From IMG/VR virus record IMGVR_UViG_3300042516_003452, positions 1 through 64,000 of that record: a DNA stretch of 64,000 nucleotides, one strand, 5' to 3'. Numbering within the stretch: the stretch's first letter is position 1; the number at the start of each line of letters is the position of its first letter. Position numbers and translations under genes: made by a program. The notes beneath the pieces were generated by a model, which was given only the letters and a program-made list of their open reading frames with translations, was not told the DNA's origin and did not search any database. Origin of the DNA: a virus. Of the stretch, positions 55,195 through 62,933 are shown one piece after another.

Positions 55195-55524
55195 ATGATC
55201 ACTCCAGCTCAGTCAGAGATAGTTACAGATGTAACTGAACTCATTGCAGATTGTATCCCTGATTCCGAATGGGATCGGGTACGCAATGCAATCGTCGAAC
55301 GCATTGTCGACAACATGCCATCACAAGTTTTGCTGCAGTTAACTGACAGCATCGATAACTTTGATCTGGCTGAACTAATCCTCATTACCCACTACAAGGA
55401 AGCACCAAATCTTGAGTTGATTGTTGACGCATTCAAACTCATTGGTGCTGAACAAACTGCTGACCTCCTCGACTCACTCAACATTCAACAAGAGAATGGC
55501 ATTCCAGAAGGCGATCCTTCCTGA
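55195..55524 (+). CDS. Unknown 109-aa acidic protein
   Basis: MITPAQSEIVTDVTELIADCIPDSEWDRVRN, all-helical with Leu repeats (QVLLQLTDSIDNFDLAELILITHYKEAP). ATG 55195 is chosen because the earlier ATG at 55159 would read through the terminator. Overlaps the NrdR-like gene by 29 nt. Confidence 0.6.
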   Translation: MITPAQSEIVTDVTELIADCIPDSEWDRVRNAIVERIVDNMPSQVLLQLTDSIDNFDLAELILITHYKEAPNLELIVDAFKLIGAEQTADLLDSLNIQQENGIPEGDPS

Positions 55525-55900
55525 CTGTCCTCAATGCAATCAACCTGGACTCAGAGTTATTGAATCCAGGAAGACAGCGATGTCTACCAGACGACGCAAG
55601 AAGTGTGAATGCTGTGGCTACAGGTTTACAACTCATGAAGTTACAGCAGACTTCTTTGAAGAAGCCAAGCACAACCTCTATCTTGTTGAACAACTCCACA
55701 AACTTATGAAGGGAACACCACTCACATCCGGGGTGGAACCACCCCCATCTGGGGTGAGTGCATCTGAATTCAAAGCACTCAACAAATGCAGTGACTGCCA
55801 TCACAACATTGATGGTTGTCATTGCGCCTTTGACTTTCCTGAGTACGACACTGCTGAGTCGTACGACTGCAATCACTTTCAACTCTGGAAATCCAAATGA
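55496..55900 (+). CDS. NrdR-type zinc-ribbon protein without ATP-cone
   Basis: 134 aa from ATG 55496. Residues ~11-48 (CPQC, then RVIESRKTAMSTRRRKKCECCGYRFTTHEV) are close to the N-terminal zinc ribbon of NrdR, the repressor of ribonucleotide reductase genes. The NrdR ATP-cone that should follow is missing. Instead a short linker leads to Cys/His-rich residues (CSDCHHNIDGCHC) that may form a second zinc site. Possible use: interference with host nrd regulation or binding to NrdR boxes. Confidence 0.65.
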   Translation: MAFQKAILPDCPQCNQPGLRVIESRKTAMSTRRRKKCECCGYRFTTHEVTADFFEEAKHNLYLVEQLHKLMKGTPLTSGVEPPPSGVSASEFKALNKCSDCHHNIDGCHCAFDFPEYDTAESYDCNHFQLWKSK

Positions 55901-56199
55901 CTACCAAGCGTCAATACGATTACATCATTGGTGATCGCGTAGCAGAGCGCCCTAAATCCCATGGCATTTTTGCTGTACGCAATGAAACCAAAGATCGTAT
56001 TCAGCAGTACAGGTCCCAACGCTACGGCACTGTTGTTGGTATCAACCTGAAACCAAACAAGTCAGGTGCCAAGCAGAAGTTCCTACTAATCAGGTGGGAT
56101 CATCTGCAGACTCCCACGGAACATGCACAGATGAGGATCTGTCCTGCTGATCAGCTTCAGCGTTTACAATCTGAGGGTTATGGATTCGAAGTCGAATGA
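55897..56199 (+). CDS. Unknown 100-aa protein
   Basis: MTTKRQYDYIIGDRVAERPKSHGIFAVRNETKDRI, then YGTVVGINLKPN and KFLLIRWDHLQTPTEHAQMRICPADQLQ. It looks like a small beta-barrel (KOW/SH3-like). Overlaps both neighbours by 4 nt. Confidence 0.65.
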   Translation: MTTKRQYDYIIGDRVAERPKSHGIFAVRNETKDRIQQYRSQRYGTVVGINLKPNKSGAKQKFLLIRWDHLQTPTEHAQMRICPADQLQRLQSEGYGFEVE

Positions 56200-56552
56200 A
56201 AGTCGACAAGCCATGGGGTTGGTACAACACACTGACCCCAGAACAAACCTCATTGTTCCGTGGCTACCTCGTTAAAGAACTCCATGTCAACAAAGGCCAT
56301 CGCCTCAGTCTTCAGCGCCATCAACACCGGTGTGAACACTGGATCGTTGTCAATGGCGAAGGATTGTTTGAGTGTGATGGCCGTACACAAATTGTGAATG
56401 AAGGTACTCACTTGTACATTCCAAAGCAATCAGTGCATCGCCTTACTGCAACAGAGCAAGACATTCGTATTGTCGAAGTTCAATGCGGTGAAGTAATCTC
56501 TGAAGACGACATCGAACGTCTGGAGGATGACTATGATCGATCACAGAACTAG
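56196..56552 (+). CDS. Cupin: mannose-6-phosphate isomerase type II domain
   Basis: A 118-aa protein. KPWGWY, ELHVNKGHRLSLQRHQHRCEHWIVVNGEG, YIPKQSVHRLTA, RIVEVQCG and the EDDIERLEDDYDR end are the hallmark of the cupin domain of bifunctional mannose-1-phosphate guanylyltransferase/isomerase. The guanylyltransferase half is absent. It may act as a stand-alone phosphomannose isomerase that makes mannose-6-P for GDP-sugars, possibly serving the glycosyltransferase at 1070. Metal-binding His/Glu of the cupin are present. Confidence 0.85.
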   Translation: MKVDKPWGWYNTLTPEQTSLFRGYLVKELHVNKGHRLSLQRHQHRCEHWIVVNGEGLFECDGRTQIVNEGTHLYIPKQSVHRLTATEQDIRIVEVQCGEVISEDDIERLEDDYDRSQN

Positions 56553-56745
56553 CATGGTTGTTCAAGCAATCATTTGGAGTGTAGTCATCACAGGATTCAG
56601 CCTCCTACTCGTTGGCATGATCTTTGGTGAGCCAGAAACAACCGAGGATAAATTCAAAGTTGTTGACAACTACAAAGATTGCCAAGTCATCCAGTACAGT
56701 CCAAGCAACGCTGCTCGCTACCAGTACTTTCTTCACTGTCCATGA
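56527..56745 (+). CDS. 72-aa single-pass membrane protein
   Basis: A hydrophobic helix near residues 12-32 (QAIIWSVVITGFSLLLVGMIF), then a soluble part. It overlaps the cupin by 26 nt and ThyX by 4 nt. Confidence 0.6.
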   Translation: MTMIDHRTSMVVQAIIWSVVITGFSLLLVGMIFGEPETTEDKFKVVDNYKDCQVIQYSPSNAARYQYFLHCP

Positions 56746-57380
56746 ACGTTGAACTTACCTGGGTAACACCCAACGCAGAAGAACTCATTGTCAAGATGGC
56801 ACGGGTATCTGCACCCAAGAATCAAGACAACATGGACACTGCTCCACGGTTGTTGCGGTATCTGATCAAACACAAGCACTGGTCGCCATTTGAAATGGCA
56901 AACATGTGCGTAGAAATTGAGACGACGCGTGCAATCTCACCACAGATTCTTCGTCACAGATCATTCTCATTTCAGGAATTTAGTCAGCGTTATGCAGACA
57001 CCAGTGAGCTTGGCTCAGCTGTTATTCCTCATCTGCGTCGTCAAGATCACAGGAATCGTCAGAACAGTATCGATGATCTGTCTGCTGATGCAATCAGTGG
57101 TTATTACCGCCGCATTAGCAAGTTGTATGAAGACGCTGAACATCTCTACCGCGAGATGGTTAGCAGCGGCATTGCAAAGGAATGTGCAAGGTCCGTCTTG
57201 CCACTTTCGACACAGACTCGTCTTTTCATGAACGGTACACTGCGTTCATGGATCCACTACCTCCAGCTTCGTTGTGACCCAGGAACCCAGCTCGAACACA
57301 GGCAAATCGCAGAAGCAGTCAAAGGAATCTTCTGCAAAGAATTCCCCATCATTGGAGAAGCAGCCTTTGCAGAAGACTGA
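56742..57380 (+). CDS. thyX: Flavin-dependent thymidylate synthase
   Basis: 212 aa from ATG 56742 (ATGA overlap). The ThyX signature RHRSFSFQEFSQRY lies at residues 71-84. FAD/dUMP-binding residues fit, e.g. RSVLPLSTQTRLFMNGTLRSWIHYLQLR near the C-terminus. It makes dTMP from dUMP using FAD and methylene-THF. It works with dCTP deaminase at 15026 to supply thymidine for phage DNA. Confidence 0.95.
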   Translation: MNVELTWVTPNAEELIVKMARVSAPKNQDNMDTAPRLLRYLIKHKHWSPFEMANMCVEIETTRAISPQILRHRSFSFQEFSQRYADTSELGSAVIPHLRRQDHRNRQNSIDDLSADAISGYYRRISKLYEDAEHLYREMVSSGIAKECARSVLPLSTQTRLFMNGTLRSWIHYLQLRCDPGTQLEHRQIAEAVKGIFCKEFPIIGEAAFAED

Positions 57381-57399
57381 TGAACTCAAGCAGTGGCGA

Positions 57400-57516
57400 T
57401 CAGAAGGTCGCGGCGCTTTGTTTTTTTAATTCCATCACGGCATGCTTGGACTCCACATCCTTGCGTGCCAGCTTCTTCCGTTTGTCCACCAAGTAAACGA
57501 TCAATGCTTTGTTCAT
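57400..57516 (-). CDS. Small basic 38-aa protein
   Basis: - strand, GGAGG upstream of the ATG, ATGA overlap with the DUF4278-like gene. MNKALIVYLVDKRKKLARKDVESKHAVMELKKQ. Helical. Part of a two-gene island on the strand opposite to its surroundings. Confidence 0.5.
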   Translation of the reverse strand: MNKALIVYLVDKRKKLARKDVESKHAVMELKKQSAATF

Positions 57517-57665
57517 TTGATTTGACCTCCAGTGACAAAGGGAAAGTAGCAAACGTTACGGTAGGTCAGGCAGAGCCAGGGACGGTGGGCTAAGTTCCAC
57601 CAAGCTCTGTCTGCCTTGGCCTGATCCTCTTGGTTGTATTTGCAACCACGATACGTTAACGTCAT
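57513..57665 (-). CDS. DUF4278-like protein
   Basis: 50 aa from ATG 57665. MTLTYRGCKYNQ is the DUF4278 start (M-x-LTYRG...Y), a family of small proteins common in cyanobacteria and their phages. Unknown function. Together with the 38-aa gene it forms a - strand pair; the AT-rich 57666-57748 gap likely holds its promoter. Confidence 0.65.
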   Translation of the reverse strand: MTLTYRGCKYNQEDQAKADRAWWNLAHRPWLCLTYRNVCYFPFVTGGQIK

Positions 57666-57748
57666 GGTTTTAGTATCTATTGATACGGAAACTATATGAC
57701 GATTGATGTATATGATGTCGTTCACCAGGTAACACAACTCAAGATTCA

Positions 57749-58045
57749 ATGAAAGGTTTTGGTTCAACTCAACAACCAACGAAGTCAGCAGCGTATTGGA
57801 TCGCTGCCTATGCCAAAGACAATGAAGATGAACCACTTGGTGTGTTCAAAAAAGTTCTGGCCTACAAACCAGGTCAGGACAAAGAACTCTTGATGATTCG
57901 TTACTGCAATTCAGTCATGAAGATCAACCGAAACATATGGGAGATGCTGGTCCACCAAGGACCAACTGAAATCCCAGACTCTGGTGACCAAATTGTTTTA
58001 CGATTATCCAGGGAAAAGTTTAAGGGCTCTGCTCAAGTAAACTGA
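57749..58045 (+). CDS. Unknown 98-aa protein
   Basis: MKGFGSTQQPTKSAAYWIAAYAKDNEDEPLGVFKKV, then LLMIRYCNSVMKINRNIWEMLVHQG. Leader CACAACTCAAGATTCA. No family recognised. Confidence 0.55.
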   Translation: MKGFGSTQQPTKSAAYWIAAYAKDNEDEPLGVFKKVLAYKPGQDKELLMIRYCNSVMKINRNIWEMLVHQGPTEIPDSGDQIVLRLSREKFKGSAQVN

Positions 58046-58068
58046 CTAACCATTACCACTAATCACCC

Positions 58069-58251
58069 ATGAACGCTGAAAACAAACGATTGATCAAACA
58101 GTTTGTACTGGATCGCCTGTGGAGCGACACAGATCAGCTTCGTCTTGATCTCGACGTTTATTCAATTACTCGCAGTATTGATCCGCTGGAAGCAATGGAG
58201 GAATACGAGTACCAAGTTGAGCGAATCCAAAAGATGCTTGCCTGCTACTGA
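58069..58251 (+). CDS. Unknown 60-aa protein
   Basis: MNAENKRLIKQFVLDRLWSDTDQLRLDLDVYSI, helical. The leader AATCACCC-ATG is shared with the next gene. Confidence 0.55.
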   Translation: MNAENKRLIKQFVLDRLWSDTDQLRLDLDVYSITRSIDPLEAMEEYEYQVERIQKMLACY

Positions 58252-58272
58252 AAAGCCGCTCCCCAATCACCC

Positions 58273-58632
58273 ATGACACAACAACATCTCATCGCCCCAC
58301 CGCCTGAGCTGGTGCAGCAGTGGCGAGAAGCGCCCGAGTTCTCTGCATTGTCTCCGTGTGTGATGGTCACTTGCACCACTACCAAGCTGCAAGACATCGC
58401 TACTCAAGCTGCCCAATGGGGCGCAGACCAGGAGCTGGAGGCGTGCTGTGCGCTGATGGACGACTGGGGTCTTGATGGCGAAGACCTTATGCAGTGCCGC
58501 CGCCCCAAGCCGCCGAGCTTGAAGGAGCAGGCGCTGGATGATCTGCACATTGCTTTTGACAGGGGCTGTCTCAGCGAAGGACAGGCCGACACTATCCGCC
58601 GCGCCCTTGAACAACTCGCCGACAACGAGTAG
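58273..58632 (+). CDS. Conserved cyanobacterial/cyanophage 119-aa protein
   Basis: APPPELVQQWREAPEF, then AQWGADQELEACCALMDD and RRPKPPSLKEQALDDLHIAF...LEQLADNE. This layout (PPELVQQW, W-G-A-D-x-E-L-E, RRPKPPSLKE) is one I associate with cyanobacterial and cyanophage hypotheticals. GC content is clearly higher than in its neighbours, which suggests recent transfer from a GC-rich Synechococcus-like genome. Confidence 0.7.
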   Translation: MTQQHLIAPPPELVQQWREAPEFSALSPCVMVTCTTTKLQDIATQAAQWGADQELEACCALMDDWGLDGEDLMQCRRPKPPSLKEQALDDLHIAFDRGCLSEGQADTIRRALEQLADNE

Positions 58633-58668
58633 TCACCTTCACTAACATTCCCGATCAGGAAGATGGAC

Positions 58669-58696
58669 CTAAGTAAGTCCTTAAACTGCTGATTAG
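58669..58696 (+). ncRNA. Leader hairpin family A, copy 5
   Basis: AGTA-AGTCCTTAAAC-TGCT with an outer CTA/TAG pairing and a 3-nt bulge. A short frame (ATG 58663 to TGA 58692) reads MDLSKSLNC, ending exactly at the conserved LNC. The loop keeps TTAAAC. Confidence 0.5.
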
Positions 58697-58725
58697 TTTT
58701 TCTTATCATTCAATTCAACTCAACC

Positions 58726-59496
58726 ATGAAACTTCTCAAGTTTTCCAAGGGCAACGGCAAGCTCAGCAACCGCCTGATCTTTAGCCTGCCTGCTGGCTAC
58801 TCATGCCCACACGCTGGTGTGTGCAAGACCTTTGCTGATCGCACTACTGGTGCCATCACTGACCTGCCTCAGTACACAGGTGTGACAGCTGAACGGGACT
58901 TCCGTTGCTTTGCTGCCATGGCAGAGGTACGGCCTAACGTGCGGGAAGCGCGTTGGCACAACTGGGATCTGCTGCGTGAAACCATTCACATGAATGGGAA
59001 TCAAGCCATGTTGATTCGTGACTTGATCGACCTGTCTCTCCTGATGCATCCGCCCAAGAAGCTGGTTCGCATCCATGAGTCTGGTGACTTCTGGACTGAG
59101 AACTATATGAAGGCTTGGATGATGGTTGCCCAGGGTAGGCCCGAACAAAAGTTCTATGCCTACACCAAGTCCCTTGGTATGTGGTACAATCTGCGTGACA
59201 TGATTCCACCCAACTTCTATCTCACTGCATCGCACGGTGGTACGCTCGACTACCTAATGGAAAAGTATCCCGAAGTATTCACCAGGGTTGCTCACGTTGT
59301 ATACACAGAAGAACAAGCCGCAGAGCTTGGTCTTGAGATTGACCATGACGACAGCCATTGTCTTGGTGACAAACCATTCGCACTACTGGTCCATGGTTCC
59401 CAGCGGGCTGGTAGTGAGGCAAGTCAAGCCATCTCTCAACGTAAGAAAGAAGGTGGATTTGTGGGATACGGCAAATCAAATCAGAAGACAAGCTGA
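58726..59496 (+). CDS. GP88-like phage protein
   Basis: A 256-aa protein. CKTFADR near 34, KKLVRIHESGDFWTENYMKAWMMVAQGRPEQKFYAYTKSL near 105-145, and YLTASHGGTLDYL match the phage GP88 family pattern (R.H.SGDF.s..Y...W......P...FYAYTKS). The family is widespread in phages; its function is unknown. The Cys pairs CPHAGVCK and DDSHC may bind metal. Preceded by a TTCAATTCAACTCAACC leader. A strong hairpin follows. Confidence 0.7.
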   Translation: MKLLKFSKGNGKLSNRLIFSLPAGYSCPHAGVCKTFADRTTGAITDLPQYTGVTAERDFRCFAAMAEVRPNVREARWHNWDLLRETIHMNGNQAMLIRDLIDLSLLMHPPKKLVRIHESGDFWTENYMKAWMMVAQGRPEQKFYAYTKSLGMWYNLRDMIPPNFYLTASHGGTLDYLMEKYPEVFTRVAHVVYTEEQAAELGLEIDHDDSHCLGDKPFALLVHGSQRAGSEASQAISQRKKEGGFVGYGKSNQKTS

Positions 59497-59512
59497 AGAC
59501 ACTTGCGTTATT

Positions 59513-59545
59513 TGAAAGATCGGATAACATCTGTCCGGTCTTTCA
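59513..59545 (+). terminator. 11-bp hairpin after GP88-like gene
   Basis: TGAAAGATCGG pairs with CCGGTCTTTCA (one G-U) across 11 nt. It is followed by ATTATT, a weak T run. Ends or processes the GP88 transcript before ATG 59553. Confidence 0.5.
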
Positions 59546-59552
59546 ATTATTC

Positions 59553-59786
59553 ATGTCGTACGTCATTGCCACTTGGAAGGAGGGTAAGGCATTTGCCATT
59601 ACTGCCTGCTCTTCTTCCAATCAATTCCAATTAATTCCATTAGATTCAGAAGTAGCTCTGAACAAGATTTTCTCCCATCCTTACCGGGCTGGTGCTCAGT
59701 CGATCTTGGCGTGGATTAACAACAATGACAGCAAACTTGCCGGTGCACAGCTCTCAATTCAAGATGAAGCCAGATTCCGTAAATGA
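59553..59786 (+). CDS. Unknown 77-aa protein
   Basis: MSYVIATWKEGKAFAITACSSSNQFQLIPLDSEVAL, then HPYRAGAQSILAWI. Overlaps the polymerase gene by 23 nt. Confidence 0.55.
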   Translation: MSYVIATWKEGKAFAITACSSSNQFQLIPLDSEVALNKIFSHPYRAGAQSILAWINNNDSKLAGAQLSIQDEARFRK

Positions 59787-61584
59787 ATCCTGGTTGATCT
59801 TTGACATTGAAACCAATGGCTTGTACGACCAGGCAACGGAAGTCTTTTGCATTGTTATTTATGACATCAACAAACAACAGACTTTTAGTTATGGGCCTGA
59901 TCGCACTGCTGATGCTCTTGCTCATTTGGCAACCGCTGATGTACTCATTGGTCACAATGTGATTTTTTATGACGTTCCTGTTCTGCAAAAGCTGCATTCA
60001 TTTGTCAGCAAAGCACGCATCATTGACACGCTCATTTGCACCAGATTGATCTGGCCCAAAGAAATCCTGGAGGATCTTGACAATGAACAATATCCGCAGG
60101 TTCCCAAGGCGAACCGTGGATCCGCATCACTTAAGGCCTGGGGATGGCGCCTGGCCAATCACAAGATCACGTTCAAAGACTTCTCCGAATTTTCTCAGGA
60201 GATGTTGGACTACTGTGTCCAGGACGTTATGGTCACCCGTAGCCTTTGGCAATTCATCGTCAAACAAAACTATCCAGAGTCATCGCTCCGGCTTGAGCAC
60301 GACTTTGCTCTTGCCATTAACAAACAAATTAGAGCAGGTTTTCCTTTTGATGTTGATGCATGCCTTGATCTCGTGGATGGTCTTAGAGCAAAACAGAAAG
60401 AACTGGAATCTCATCTGAAGGAACTCTTTCCGCCCATTAAGCACGAAGAGATCTTTGTGCCCAAGGTCAACAACACCAAACGTGGTTATGTCAAAGGACA
60501 ACCTTTCACCAAAGTCCGCTACGAAGAGTTCAATCCAGGATCTCGTGATCAGATTGTTAATCGACTCGGCGCTAAGTACGGATGGAAACCACAGAGCTTT
60601 ACTGAAAAAGGAAATCCAATTGTTAATGATGAAGTACTAGAGCAGCTTCCGTATCCTGAAGCACAACCACTGGCTGAGTACATGCTTATAAAGAAGAGGC
60701 TCGGTCAAATCGCTGATGGAAACAATGCTTGGCTCAAGCTTGTCAACAACGATGATCTCTGTATACACGGCGATCTGGTTACTAACGGCTGCATTACTGG
60801 GCGCTGTTCACACCGTTATCCAAACATGGGTCAGGTCCCGGCAGCTTACTCACCGTATGGAAAAGAATGCCGAACTTTGTTCCATGCTCCTTACGGGTGG
60901 GACCTTGTTGGTGTTGACGCTAAAGCACTTGAACTTCGTTGCCTCGCTGGATACCTTGCCGTCTGGGATGGAGGTGAGTACGCCACTCTGGTGACAGACG
61001 AATCGATTGACATTCACACCTACAACCAACAGCAGTTTGGTGTGGAGACCAGGGACATCAGCAAACGTTTGCTGTATGGAATGCTCTATGGATGTGGTGC
61101 GGTGAAGGCTGGCACTATCATTGATCCGAATGAAAAAGATCCAGAAGTTCTGCGTCAACTAGGAAGATCTGCAATTAATTCATTCATGACAGGTGTACCA
61201 GCGCTCAAGAAATTGAAGCAACAACTAGAATACACTGTGCAAGAACGTGGATTCCTGCGTGGATTGGATAAGCGTGCACTCTTCTGCCGCTCTGAATTCA
61301 AAGCATTGAATGTATTACTCCAGGCAGCTGGTGCTCTCATCATGAAGCAGGTGGTCATCAACCTGCATAACAACCTGGAAGGACTGGGACTTGTACATGG
61401 CAAGGACTGGATCCAACACGCCATGGTTCACGATGAAGTACAGCTGTCTTGTCCCAAGGATCTGACTGCAACAATCCAAGAACAAGCTTTGCTTGCATTC
61501 CCGCAAGCCCAAGACTTCTTTGGATTCCGCTGTAAGATTGAAGGCGACTCACGCGTCGGCTCGAACTGGGCACAGACACACTGA
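59764..61584 (+). CDS. polA: Family A DNA polymerase (T7-like)
   Basis: 606 aa from ATG 59764. The 3'-5' exonuclease has FDIETNGL (Exo I, residues 13-20), LIGHNVIFYDVP (Exo II) and YCVQDV (Exo III). The polymerase has motif A GVDAKALELRCLAGYL (around 385), motif B KRLLYGMLYG (around 434-443) and motif C MVHDEVQL (around 556). These are like T7 gp5, so the enzyme is the replicative polymerase with proofreading. No thioredoxin-binding loop was evident. Neighbours: SSB downstream; the primase-like gene lies at the far left edge. Confidence 0.95.
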   Translation: MKPDSVNESWLIFDIETNGLYDQATEVFCIVIYDINKQQTFSYGPDRTADALAHLATADVLIGHNVIFYDVPVLQKLHSFVSKARIIDTLICTRLIWPKEILEDLDNEQYPQVPKANRGSASLKAWGWRLANHKITFKDFSEFSQEMLDYCVQDVMVTRSLWQFIVKQNYPESSLRLEHDFALAINKQIRAGFPFDVDACLDLVDGLRAKQKELESHLKELFPPIKHEEIFVPKVNNTKRGYVKGQPFTKVRYEEFNPGSRDQIVNRLGAKYGWKPQSFTEKGNPIVNDEVLEQLPYPEAQPLAEYMLIKKRLGQIADGNNAWLKLVNNDDLCIHGDLVTNGCITGRCSHRYPNMGQVPAAYSPYGKECRTLFHAPYGWDLVGVDAKALELRCLAGYLAVWDGGEYATLVTDESIDIHTYNQQQFGVETRDISKRLLYGMLYGCGAVKAGTIIDPNEKDPEVLRQLGRSAINSFMTGVPALKKLKQQLEYTVQERGFLRGLDKRALFCRSEFKALNVLLQAAGALIMKQVVINLHNNLEGLGLVHGKDWIQHAMVHDEVQLSCPKDLTATIQEQALLAFPQAQDFFGFRCKIEGDSRVGSNWAQTH

Positions 61585-61587
61585 ACC

Positions 61588-61764
61588 ATGAGCAACAAAA
61601 CTACTGTTGAACTTACAGGAAAAGCAATTGGCTCTTTGCTTGCTTTTGTTTTGTTTTCTGTGTTGATTAAGTACGCTTTTGATTTTACCTGGTTTCAAGG
61701 ATGTGTCCTTGGATATTTGTTTTGGTTAATCCGAGAAGGTATCCAAACCATTAAGAGTAATTAG
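61588..61764 (+). CDS. 58-aa membrane protein
   Basis: MSNKTTVELTGKAIGSLLAFVLFSVLI... and GCVLGYLFWLIREGIQ; two hydrophobic helices. 3 nt after the polymerase. Unknown role. Confidence 0.6.
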   Translation: MSNKTTVELTGKAIGSLLAFVLFSVLIKYAFDFTWFQGCVLGYLFWLIREGIQTIKSN

Positions 61765-61776
61765 TAATTCGTCCTC

Positions 61777-61797
61777 AGGTATGACGTTAAACTGCCT
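61777..61797 (+). ncRNA. Leader hairpin family A, copy 3
   Basis: AGGTA-TGACGTTAAAC-TGCCT, 5 bp with one U-G. Encodes MTLNC from ATG 61781, a 13-codon frame that ends at TGA 61820-61822, overlapping the SSB start codon. Confidence 0.6.
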
Positions 61798-61818
61798 TAA
61801 CACCAACTTCTCAAAACA

Positions 61819-62649
61819 ATGAACATTGCTGATGTCTGCGCTGTCCTCATGGAACAACCCCGTGAGGTATTCACCAGTGCGACTGCATCCAACCTGCGTG
61901 CAGTAGTTAATCTACCTCCGGTTGGTTCCAACAAAGCTCCAACTCCAGTCGAACTCAATGTCTACGGAAAAGCCTGCGATCGGTTCCGTCACAACAAAGC
62001 AAACGACCGTCTACTTATTTACGGCTCCAAGCTACGTTTCGACGTTAACACCCGAGCGTATTCGTTACATGGAGGAGTTGTCCACCAGATCACGGATGAG
62101 TTTCCAATCCTCAATCGCGTCATCCTCTCGGGACGTTGCGTGAAAGATCTGGATCTCAGTGATCCTCGTGTGTTTAAAACAACGCCTGATGGCTTGATGA
62201 TTTGTAACCAGAGCCTTTCTGTTTACATGGGTAAGAATCAGGCTGATCTGTTTAACTTCTATGCCATCAATACGGCTAACGATAAGTTAAACAACGCAGA
62301 GATCATTGCTAACTTCACCCGTAAAGGTGTGGGCATTACAGTGTCTGGTCGTCTGGTCACCGATGCCTGGACCGATAAGCAAAGCAATGAACGCAAGATC
62401 AACACCAAGATCCAGGTGAATCAAATCACCTTGGCTCCCAAAGCTGATGCCACCAAGAACACTGAGTCTCAGACAAAACCTGTGCAAACCAACACACCGG
62501 TTGCACCAAGCTCAAGTGACGCTAGCCTATGGGGCGCAGCTAACGCACCACAACCTACTGATCCCTGGACCCACGCCTCTGGCGGTGGTCTGCCTGACCT
62601 CCCTGGTCAATACTCCAACTCACCTTCATTCGACGAAGTTCCTTTCTAA
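61819..62649 (+). CDS. ssb: Single-stranded DNA-binding protein
   Basis: A 276-aa protein. The central part (LNRVILSGRCVKDLDLSDPRVF..., LFNFYAINTAND, VGITVSGRLVTDAWTDK) has OB-fold strands like SSB. A disordered Gln/Thr/Pro/Gly linker follows, and the C-terminus is FDEVPF, similar to the acidic SSB tip (DDxPF) that recruits partners. An unusual N-terminal ~100 residues precede the fold. It protects single strands for the polymerase upstream. Confidence 0.8.
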   Translation: MNIADVCAVLMEQPREVFTSATASNLRAVVNLPPVGSNKAPTPVELNVYGKACDRFRHNKANDRLLIYGSKLRFDVNTRAYSLHGGVVHQITDEFPILNRVILSGRCVKDLDLSDPRVFKTTPDGLMICNQSLSVYMGKNQADLFNFYAINTANDKLNNAEIIANFTRKGVGITVSGRLVTDAWTDKQSNERKINTKIQVNQITLAPKADATKNTESQTKPVQTNTPVAPSSSDASLWGAANAPQPTDPWTHASGGGLPDLPGQYSNSPSFDEVPF

Positions 62650-62879
62650 TGACACTCCCAAGAGTCAACAACTACACGCTCTTGCAAGAGAGCGATAACT
62701 CCAGTTGCATCTACAAGTTCCAGGGTGATTACTTTCCTGATGTACTTGTTCACATGGTGGACTTTCTAAAGGGAGTTGGTTTCCTTGAAGAGACAATCCA
62801 TCGTGGAATGTACGATGCTGCTGAGGAGTACTTCAAGTACCAGCAAAGCATCTGCTCTGAGTCAAGTCCATTTGACTAA
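62649..62879 (+). CDS. Unknown 76-aa acidic protein
   Basis: Starts in the stop codon of SSB (TAATG). MTLPRVNNYTLLQESDNSSCIYKFQGDYFPDVLVHMVDFLKG, then MYDAAEEYFKYQQS. Coupled to SSB, so perhaps a replication accessory. Confidence 0.6.
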   Translation: MTLPRVNNYTLLQESDNSSCIYKFQGDYFPDVLVHMVDFLKGVGFLEETIHRGMYDAAEEYFKYQQSICSESSPFD

Positions 62880-62889
62880 GAACACGTCC

Positions 62890-62912
62890 TGGGTATGACG
62901 TTAAACTGCCTA
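62890..62912 (+). ncRNA. Leader hairpin family A, copy 4
   Basis: TGGGTA-TGACGTTAAAC-TGCCTA, 6 bp with two G-U. MTLNC from ATG 62895 is in frame with the following gene (ATG 62934 or 62946). Confidence 0.6.
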
Positions 62913-62933
62913 ACTCCAAACCCTGAACTAACT

